From Candidatus Falkowbacteria bacterium CG1_02_41_21 (GTDB lineage Bacteria; Patescibacteriota; Patescibacteriia; Patescibacteriales; UBA12465), in NCBI GenBank assembly GCA_001871235.1, contig MNUV01000024.1:1-11863 (forward strand): a stretch of 11,863 nt of DNA, in the 5' to 3' direction. Below are positions 6,337 through 11,863 of the stretch, piece by piece. Numbering within the stretch: position 1 is the stretch's first letter; the number at the start of each line of letters is the position of its first letter. The translations under genes and the position numbers were made by a program. Below the pieces are notes generated by a model. The model worked only from the letters and a program-made list of their open reading frames with translations. It was not told the DNA's origin and did no database searches.

Positions 6337-7743
6337 ATGACTAAAAAAACAAAATCAGGCTTTACCCTAATAGAACTAGTAGTAACCATAGCTATTATCG
6401 GCATTCTTTTGACTATCTCTGCCATCTCTTTTAGCAATATTCGACAAAAAGCCCGTGACGCCAAACGCGTTAGTGATATTACTCAAATTCAAAATACTCT
6501 TAGTCTTTATTTGCGAGATGAAGGTCAATATCCGGCCTCTTTAACTTTTGGTAATGCCCTAATCGGATCTAGTTCCTCTTCCACCTACATGACTATTTTA
6601 CCTAATAATCCAACTCCGAGAAATGATGGCGCTTGCCCTGATAGCGAATATTTATATCAAAAATCAGCTACGGGGACCGATTATAAAATAGATTTCTGTT
6701 TGGCCGAATCAACCGCCCAGTTAAACGCCGGAAATAAATGCGCCACCTCCAAAGGAATAATAAATGGGACATGCGAATCTACTAACGCTTATGTTTTAAC
6801 TTACACCGCCGGAGCTAACGGTTCAATCACCGGCACTTCAACCCAAACAGTCAGTAGCGGCGCCGATGGCTCAGCGGTGACCGCTGTCGGCGATGCCGGC
6901 TACTCATTCATAGATTGGAGCGATAGCTCTACTGCCAATCCTCGAACCGATATAAATGTCACTGATAATATTTCCGTCACAGCCAATTTTATTGACACCG
7001 ACGTCTTAAATTTTATAAATGCTGTAGCAACTTTAACGGATGGTCAAGAAGACATCATTAACACTCTAGTGACGGATTTAAAAACCGCCGGGCTATGGAC
7101 CAAAATGGATATTATCTATCCTTTTATCGGTGGAACTGCCGCTACTCATAAATATAATTTAAAAGCTCCGGCCGATTATCAAATTACCTGGAACGGAGTC
7201 TGGACACACGATGCCAATGGTGCAGTATCCGACGGCGCCGCTTCATCTTATGGCACTACTGGTTGGAACCCTCTTTCTTTAAGTAAAAATATAAACGATT
7301 TTCATTTGTCTTTTTATAATAGAAACGGGGTATACGAAACTAATGTCGGCGGTCGAGGTTCTCTCGGCTGGTATGCCGCTAATACCGGGTTTTGTCTGCT
7401 TTCGAATAGAGCTAGTTATGGAACCTTGTCTATTATAGGAACTGACGCTGCTTGGGCGGCAAAATCAACAATACCGTTAAATGGACTTATTACCGGTTCC
7501 AGAATATCATCGACAGATAATAGGGTATATCAAAATAACACCCAACAGGCAATAAGCACCAGTACTAATTCAAATAATTTTACCAACCACTCCGTTGAAA
7601 TCGGCCGAGTTACGACAGCCGTAGGCTCGGCTCAACCATTTGCCTTTGCTAGTGTCGGAACCGGACTGACTTCAACTGATGTTTCAAACTTATACACATT
7701 GATTCAGGCTTATCAAACTAGTCTGAGTAGGCAAGTTCCATAA
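6337..7743 (+). CDS. Composite type IV pilin-like protein with InlB-type repeat and phage-like C-terminal domain
   Basis: The 468-residue product begins with a class III prepilin signal: a short basic leader, cleavage expected between G8 and F9 (KSG/FTLIELVV), Glu at mature position 5, and a hydrophobic helix to about residue 29. A pilin-like stalk (RQKARDAKRVSDITQIQN, then YLRDEGQYPAS) follows, with Cys at 100, 121, 135 and 146, possibly disulfide-bonded. Residues 151-218 form one divergent InlB B-type repeat (YTAGANGSITG, AGYSFIDWSD, ISVTANF). Residues 220-468 form a Ser/Thr/Asn/Gly-rich domain with LWTKMDIIYPFIGG, THKYNL and the end FASVGTGLTSTDVSNLY...SLSRQV, which I recall from phage structural proteins; this family link needs a search. 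It is likely secreted by a type IV pilus or pseudopilus system and displays a binding domain. No pilus machinery genes are in the window. It starts 5 nt after metG; cvpA begins 33 nt after it. Confidence 0.9.
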   Translation: MTKKTKSGFTLIELVVTIAIIGILLTISAISFSNIRQKARDAKRVSDITQIQNTLSLYLRDEGQYPASLTFGNALIGSSSSSTYMTILPNNPTPRNDGACPDSEYLYQKSATGTDYKIDFCLAESTAQLNAGNKCATSKGIINGTCESTNAYVLTYTAGANGSITGTSTQTVSSGADGSAVTAVGDAGYSFIDWSDSSTANPRTDINVTDNISVTANFIDTDVLNFINAVATLTDGQEDIINTLVTDLKTAGLWTKMDIIYPFIGGTAATHKYNLKAPADYQITWNGVWTHDANGAVSDGAASSYGTTGWNPLSLSKNINDFHLSFYNRNGVYETNVGGRGSLGWYAANTGFCLLSNRASYGTLSIIGTDAAWAAKSTIPLNGLITGSRISSTDNRVYQNNTQQAISTSTNSNNFTNHSVEIGRVTTAVGSAQPFAFASVGTGLTSTDVSNLYTLIQAYQTSLSRQVP

Positions 7744-7776
7744 ACCAACGGGATTAATTATTAAAAATAAAAATAT

Positions 7777-8301
7777 ATGGTTCCTATTATTGATGTCATC
7801 ATAATTTTGTTTTTAGCCGGTTTTGTTTTCTATGGCCTGTTCTTTGGATTGATAAAAATGGTCGGCTACTTAGCCGGACTCATTATTGGCGCCTGGGTGG
7901 CCAGTCACTTTTATCTGATATTCTATGAGTGGTTTAAATGGTTATTCTTCGGGCATGAAAATGTCGGCAAGGTCATTTCTTTTATTCTGGTTCTGACTAT
8001 TGTCAGCCGTTTGGTGGGAATGGGATTTTATCTGATTGAAAAGATTTTCAACGTCTTGGCCATTATTCCATTCTTGAAGGGCATTAACAAAATTACCGGA
8101 GCGGTCTTCGGCTTTATTGAAGGTACCTTTACCTTTGGTCTGATTATCTATGTCGCCTCACGTTATACTTTTATTGACACCTTCCTGGGCCAGCAATTAT
8201 CCGTTTCCAAAATTTCACCCTTATTGATGAAACTGGTTAACATTTTGACACCGCTTTTCCCGGAAGCTTTGAAGGTCTTGAAATCCATTATCCAAATTTA
8301 A
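7777..8301 (+). CDS. CvpA-family integral membrane protein
   Basis: The 174-residue protein has four hydrophobic helices at about 4-24, 27-49, 65-87 and 107-127. The pattern is typical of CvpA: an acidic residue near the start of the first helix (IIDVIIILFL), small and glycine residues repeated through helices 1 and 2 (GLFFGLIKMVGYLAGLIIG), and the GINKITGAVFGFIEG motif before the last helix. CvpA was named for a need in colicin V production in E. coli, but its general role is unclear; links to envelope integrity have been proposed. The C-terminal tail of about 45 residues is soluble and ends in a hydrophobic stretch. The ATG is preceded by an AT-rich sequence without a Shine-Dalgarno. tsaC begins 10 nt after the stop, so the two are probably co-transcribed. 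Confidence 0.88.
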   Translation: MVPIIDVIIILFLAGFVFYGLFFGLIKMVGYLAGLIIGAWVASHFYLIFYEWFKWLFFGHENVGKVISFILVLTIVSRLVGMGFYLIEKIFNVLAIIPFLKGINKITGAVFGFIEGTFTFGLIIYVASRYTFIDTFLGQQLSVSKISPLLMKLVNILTPLFPEALKVLKSIIQI

Positions 8302-8311
8302 TCTTCCCGTC

Positions 8312-8914
8312 ATGAAATATATCAAGTTAGACCCGCAGACCAAAAACGGGGCAGAGATAAGTTTGGCAATTGAATATTTAACTGCCGGCAAAATAGTTCT
8401 GCTCCCATCCGACACCGTCTATGGTTTAAGTGTCAGGGCTGATGAGGCGAGAGCCATAAAAAAACTGCGCGATTTCAAAGGCCGACCCCAAAACAAACCG
8501 CTCTTGATTTTAGTTAGCAGCTTTGAGATGTTAAAAAAGTATTTGGTTGTTTCCGGCGCCCAAGAAATTTATCTCAAAAAGGTTTGGCAAACAAAGTCTC
8601 GTCCCACCACCGTCATCTTGGAGGATAAAGGTTTCTTGCCGGATAATCTAAATTTCTCAAAAGATGGCTTAGCGGTCCGTTTGCCAAAATCCGATTTTTT
8701 GATTAAAATAATAAAAGGTTTAGGCATCCCACTAGTTTCCACCAGCGCCAATCTCCATGGTCTGAAACCCATGGGTAGGATATCCAATCTAACCGCATCC
8801 CTGGGGCTGAAAAAGCCTCAGTTAATCATTGCTGGCGGTCATGATGTGAAAACCAGGACCTCAAAATTAGTTGATTTAAGAGAATATCCTCAAATTAAAA
8901 TTCTAAGAAAATAA
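8312..8914 (+). CDS. tsaC: L-threonylcarbamoyladenylate synthase, TsaC/YrdC type
   Basis: This enzyme makes threonylcarbamoyl-AMP from threonine, bicarbonate and ATP, the first step of t6A37 modification in tRNAs that read ANN codons. The YrdC fold is shown by LLPSDTVYGLSVRA from residue 30, a KLRDFKGRPQNKPL segment at about 51-64 for nucleotide binding, a RLP motif, and STSAN at 143-147. At 200 residues it has only the catalytic YrdC domain, like E. coli TsaC (190), and lacks the C-terminal Sua5 domain of the longer bacterial and archaeal form. The partners TsaB, TsaD and TsaE are not in the window. The ATG lies 10 nt after cvpA, with no Shine-Dalgarno sequence. A YciO-like paralogue of unknown role is the main alternative. 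Confidence 0.92.
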   Translation: MKYIKLDPQTKNGAEISLAIEYLTAGKIVLLPSDTVYGLSVRADEARAIKKLRDFKGRPQNKPLLILVSSFEMLKKYLVVSGAQEIYLKKVWQTKSRPTTVILEDKGFLPDNLNFSKDGLAVRLPKSDFLIKIIKGLGIPLVSTSANLHGLKPMGRISNLTASLGLKKPQLIIAGGHDVKTRTSKLVDLREYPQIKILRK

Positions 8915-8925
8915 AATATTATAAT

Positions 8926-10173
8926 ATGACTGAAAAGAATAAGAAGTTTTGGAAATTTTCCGGAGTGGCCGTTTTATGCCTATTGTCTCTTTTTTGCGCC
9001 TTTAGCGCTGGAGCCTATTTATCGCAAAACAGCAATTCCTTCGGGGAATTAGTTCAAAAAGAAATTGGTTACTTTGGAATGGATAAACTAAACTCCGCCA
9101 GCGCCATCACTTCCGATATTGATTTTAATCTCTATTGGAAGGTCTGGAATACCCTGAAAGACAATTATGTCGACAAGAGCAAGTTAGACGACCAAACCCT
9201 CTTCTATGGAGCTTTAAAAGGCCTAGTAGCGGCCGTCGGCGACCCTTATACCTTCTTTATGGATCCCAAAGAAAGCCAACAATATGCGGACGATTTAGCC
9301 GGAACATTTGAGGGTATCGGAGCTGAGCTTGGCCTTAAAAATGAAATTATTACCATTATTTCACCTTTAGCCGACATGCCCGCCGCTAAAGCCGGATTAA
9401 AAGCCGGGGATCAAATTTTCGCTATCAATGGAACCTCAACTATTAACATGACCGTCAATGAAGCTGTTCGTCAAATTCGAGGGCCTAAAGACACCGCCGT
9501 TACTTTAACGATTTTCCGCCAAGGCGAAAAGGATACTAAAGACTACACCATTACTCGCGGCGTTATTTTCGTTAAAAGCGTCAAAACTGAAATGCGCTCC
9601 GACGGTCTTTATCTAATCTCCATCAGCGCTTTCAATGATGATACTTGGGGGCTTTTTCAAGAAGCCGTTAATGATATTGGGGTCAAAAAACCCAAAGGAA
9701 TAATTTTGGATTTGCGTAATAATCCGGGCGGCTATTTGGATACGGCCGTTGATATGTCGAGTGAATGGGTGGAATCAGGTCCGGTGGTAATTGAAAAGTT
9801 CAGTGAAACTAAACAAAACAAATATTTGACCACCGGCTCCACCAAACTGAAAGATATCCCGACGGTCGTGCTCATTAACGAGGGCAGCGCTTCCGCCTCA
9901 GAAATTGTGGCGGGAGCCTTGCAAGACACCAAGAAGGCCACGATTGTCGGAGAAAAATCTTTCGGCAAAGGATCAATTCAAAGCCTGATTGATTTAGAAG
10001 ACGGCTCTTCCATCAAAATCACTATTGCCAAGTGGCTGACCCCCAAAGGGACGTCCATCAACGACCAGGGAATTACTCCGGATCAAGAAGTGATAATGAC
10101 CGCTGCCGATGTTAAGGCCGAAAAGGATCCGCAGCTGCAAAAAGCTCTGGATATTTTAAATAATAAGAAATAA
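8926..10173 (+). CDS. S41-family C-terminal processing peptidase (CtpA/Prc type)
   Basis: A membrane-anchored serine protease that acts outside the cytoplasmic membrane, typically trimming or degrading envelope proteins from the C terminus. An uncleaved signal anchor lies at about residues 11-32. A helical region follows (WNTLKDNYVDKSKL...GDPYTFFMDP), then a PDZ domain at about 126-215 with GIGAELG at its start and the AAKAGLKAGDQIFAING segment. The catalytic part has LRNNPGGYLD, GSASASE with the predicted nucleophile Ser323, and FGKGSIQ with the general base Lys348. The 25-residue spacing and Gln352 four residues after Lys match the Ser-Lys-Gln arrangement known for CtpB. The 415-residue length is ordinary for the family. 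No lipobox is evident. It lies 11 nt after tsaC and 16 nt before pyrG. Confidence 0.95.
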   Translation: MTEKNKKFWKFSGVAVLCLLSLFCAFSAGAYLSQNSNSFGELVQKEIGYFGMDKLNSASAITSDIDFNLYWKVWNTLKDNYVDKSKLDDQTLFYGALKGLVAAVGDPYTFFMDPKESQQYADDLAGTFEGIGAELGLKNEIITIISPLADMPAAKAGLKAGDQIFAINGTSTINMTVNEAVRQIRGPKDTAVTLTIFRQGEKDTKDYTITRGVIFVKSVKTEMRSDGLYLISISAFNDDTWGLFQEAVNDIGVKKPKGIILDLRNNPGGYLDTAVDMSSEWVESGPVVIEKFSETKQNKYLTTGSTKLKDIPTVVLINEGSASASEIVAGALQDTKKATIVGEKSFGKGSIQSLIDLEDGSSIKITIAKWLTPKGTSINDQGITPDQEVIMTAADVKAEKDPQLQKALDILNNKK

Positions 10174-10189
10174 CATCTAGACAAATAAT

Positions 10190-11857
10190 ATGGCCAAAAA
10201 AATCCCCACTAAGTATATCTTCGTCGTCGGCGGCGTCATGAGCGGCGTCGGCAAGGGAATTACCACCGCTTCCATCGGTGAGATTCTTCAAACTAAAGGC
10301 TACAGCGTCAGCGCCATCAAAATGGACCCCTATATCAACATTGACGCCGGCACCATGAATCCGATTGAACACGGCGAAGTATTTGTGACCGAAGACGGGG
10401 ATGAAACCGATCAAGACATCGGCAATTATGAACGGTTTCTAAATAAAAATATCTACAAAGAAAATTACATGACGACCGGCCGGATTTATCAGACCGTTAT
10501 CAACAAGGAACGTAACTTGGAATATAAAGGAAAATGCGTTCAGGTGGTACCTCATATCCCGATGGAGATCAGAGACCGGATTAATCAAGCGGTCAAAAAA
10601 ACCGGCGCCGAAATTATGATTATTGAAATCGGCGGTACTGTCGGCGAATACGAAAATTTATTATTCCTGGAGGCCGCCCGCATCATGAAATTATATAGTC
10701 CGAAAGATGTCGTTTTCGTGATGGTCTCTTATCTGCCGGTACCTAATATGATTGGGGAAATGAAAACCAAGCCAACCCAACACGCTGTCCGTAACCTAAA
10801 TAGCGCCGGCATCCAGCCGGATTTTATTGTGGCCCGTTCTGAAGTGGCGATTGATCAACACCGTCGCGAAAAAATTGCCGTTAATTGCAACATCCACCCG
10901 GAAAATGTTATTGCCGCTCCCGACGCCGATTCTATTTATGATATTCCTTTAAACTTTGAGAAAGATAAATTAGGTGATCGGATTTTAAAACAATTGGATT
11001 TGAAAGCCAGGGACAAGAAGCCTGATAATAATAGCGCTTGGGAACAAATGGTTAAAAATACTAAAATTAAAAGTCCGGAAGTGGCGATTGGAATTGTCGG
11101 CAAATACTTTGCCACCGGTGATTTTTCTTTGACTGATTCCTATATTTCAGTAATTGAAGCGGTTAAACACGCCGCGGCTTATAACCATTGCCGGGTTAAA
11201 CTGGAATGGATTAACGCCGAGGATGTGGAAAAACAAGGCACCCAGATTTTGAAAAAATTAGTCGGCATCATTGTCCCCCAAGGCTGGGGCAGTCGCGGAG
11301 CGGAAGGTAAAATCGCCACTATCAAATATTGCCGGACCAATAATATCCCTTATTTCGGCTTATGCTATGGCATGCAAATGGCCGTGATTGAATTCGCTCG
11401 CGACGCTTGCGACCTGAAAGGAGCTAACTCCGAGGAGGTGGATGAAGAAACTCTTTATTCCGTCATTCACATTATGCCCGGACAAGAGAAGTTAATTAAA
11501 GAAAAAGGCTATGGCGGCACCATTCGTCTAGGCGGATGGCCTTGTAAGATTATGCCCCAGACCCGCCTGGCCAAAGCCTATGCCAGATTCAGCGAGCAAA
11601 AAGTGGTTTCCGAAAGACATCGCCATCGCTATGAATTCAATAATGACTACCGCACTGTCTTTGAAAAGAATGGCCTGACTATCGCCGGCACCTCGCCTGA
11701 CGGCTTGATCGTAGAAGCGATTGAAATCACCAAACACCCTTTCTTTATCGGCACCCAATTCCACCCGGAATATATTTCTCGTCCGCTCGCCCCGCATCCA
11801 TTGTTTGTGGAGTTTGTGAAGGTCTGTAAAGAGCTGAAACCCAAAAAGAAAAAATAA
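10190..11857 (+). CDS. pyrG: CTP synthase (glutamine hydrolysing)
   Basis: PyrG aminates UTP to CTP using ATP and ammonia from glutamine, the last step of pyrimidine nucleotide synthesis. The N-terminal synthase domain (about 1-270) has the P-loop VMSGVGKGITTASIG (Lys22), KMDPYINIDAGTMNPIEHGE, and IEIGGTVGEYE, where GGTVGD is more usual. The class I glutaminase domain (about 295-545) carries nucleophile Cys392 in FGLCYGMQ, and His525 with Glu527 in QFHPEY. The oxyanion-strand motif, usually VPGGFG, reads VPQGWG at 362-367. A basic tail (KPKKKK) ends the 555-residue protein, close to the usual 535-550. All catalytic residues are present, so it is probably active. It starts 16 nt after the protease gene and is the last gene seen; the window ends 6 nt after its stop, so any terminator is out of view. 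Confidence 0.98.
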   Translation: MAKKIPTKYIFVVGGVMSGVGKGITTASIGEILQTKGYSVSAIKMDPYINIDAGTMNPIEHGEVFVTEDGDETDQDIGNYERFLNKNIYKENYMTTGRIYQTVINKERNLEYKGKCVQVVPHIPMEIRDRINQAVKKTGAEIMIIEIGGTVGEYENLLFLEAARIMKLYSPKDVVFVMVSYLPVPNMIGEMKTKPTQHAVRNLNSAGIQPDFIVARSEVAIDQHRREKIAVNCNIHPENVIAAPDADSIYDIPLNFEKDKLGDRILKQLDLKARDKKPDNNSAWEQMVKNTKIKSPEVAIGIVGKYFATGDFSLTDSYISVIEAVKHAAAYNHCRVKLEWINAEDVEKQGTQILKKLVGIIVPQGWGSRGAEGKIATIKYCRTNNIPYFGLCYGMQMAVIEFARDACDLKGANSEEVDEETLYSVIHIMPGQEKLIKEKGYGGTIRLGGWPCKIMPQTRLAKAYARFSEQKVVSERHRHRYEFNNDYRTVFEKNGLTIAGTSPDGLIVEAIEITKHPFFIGTQFHPEYISRPLAPHPLFVEFVKVCKELKPKKKK

Positions 11858-11863
11858 TTTAGA

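Noticed and set aside
8992..8999. Lipoprotein signal (Cys24) in the S41 protease
   Set aside because: The residues before the Cys (LSLF) do not fit a lipobox, so a signal anchor is more likely.
10112..10414. Minus-strand 100-codon open frame over the ctp-pyrG junction
   Set aside because: It overlaps the certain ends of two real genes and has no recognisable domain.

Overview
The window looks like a piece of chromosome from an uncultivated Candidate Phyla Radiation (Patescibacteria) bacterium. The evidence is the compact gene packing, the short forms of several enzymes (MetRS without a C-terminal tRNA-binding extension, RsmI without its C-terminal domain, TsaC rather than Sua5), the CPR-like variants in MetRS and CTP synthase, and start codons that almost never follow a Shine-Dalgarno sequence. 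A complete ribosomal protein L1 gene is present. As L1 is reported missing from one parcubacterial subgroup (OD1-L1), the genome probably lies outside that subgroup. Lineage is an inference from remembered sequence families, not from a search.

Layout. Positions 1-240 hold no convincing gene but contain a 12-bp inverted repeat and a 10-bp direct repeat. A strong hairpin terminator follows at 279-307. The minus strand then carries a classic transcription/translation operon read right to left: secE, nusG, rplK, rplA. It starts from a near-consensus sigma-70-type promoter (TTGACA, 17 nt, TATCAT) at 2415-2443. Short hairpins lie in its leader and in two of its intergenic gaps. At about 2.4-2.5 kb transcription diverges.

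The plus strand carries eight tightly spaced genes from 2524 to 11857, with gaps of 4 to 33 nt and no visible terminator between them: an unrecognised 559-residue membrane protein, rsmI (16S rRNA 2'-O-methyltransferase), metG, a composite type IV pilin-like protein, a CvpA-family membrane protein, a TsaC/YrdC t6A-synthesis enzyme, an S41 C-terminal processing protease, and pyrG (CTP synthase). Three genes serve translation accuracy or tRNA charging (rsmI, metG, tsaC), three are envelope or membrane proteins, one is an exported protease and one makes CTP.

The most interesting gene is the pilin-like protein at 6337-7743. It joins a class III (prepilin) signal and pilin stalk, one divergent InlB-type repeat, and a C-terminal domain of about 250 residues that resembles phage structural or adhesin-like proteins. 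It sits among housekeeping genes with no pilus machinery nearby. This architecture suggests a surface-displayed binding protein at a pilus or pseudopilus tip, which would suit an organism that lives attached to a host cell. The 559-residue membrane protein is the other true unknown.
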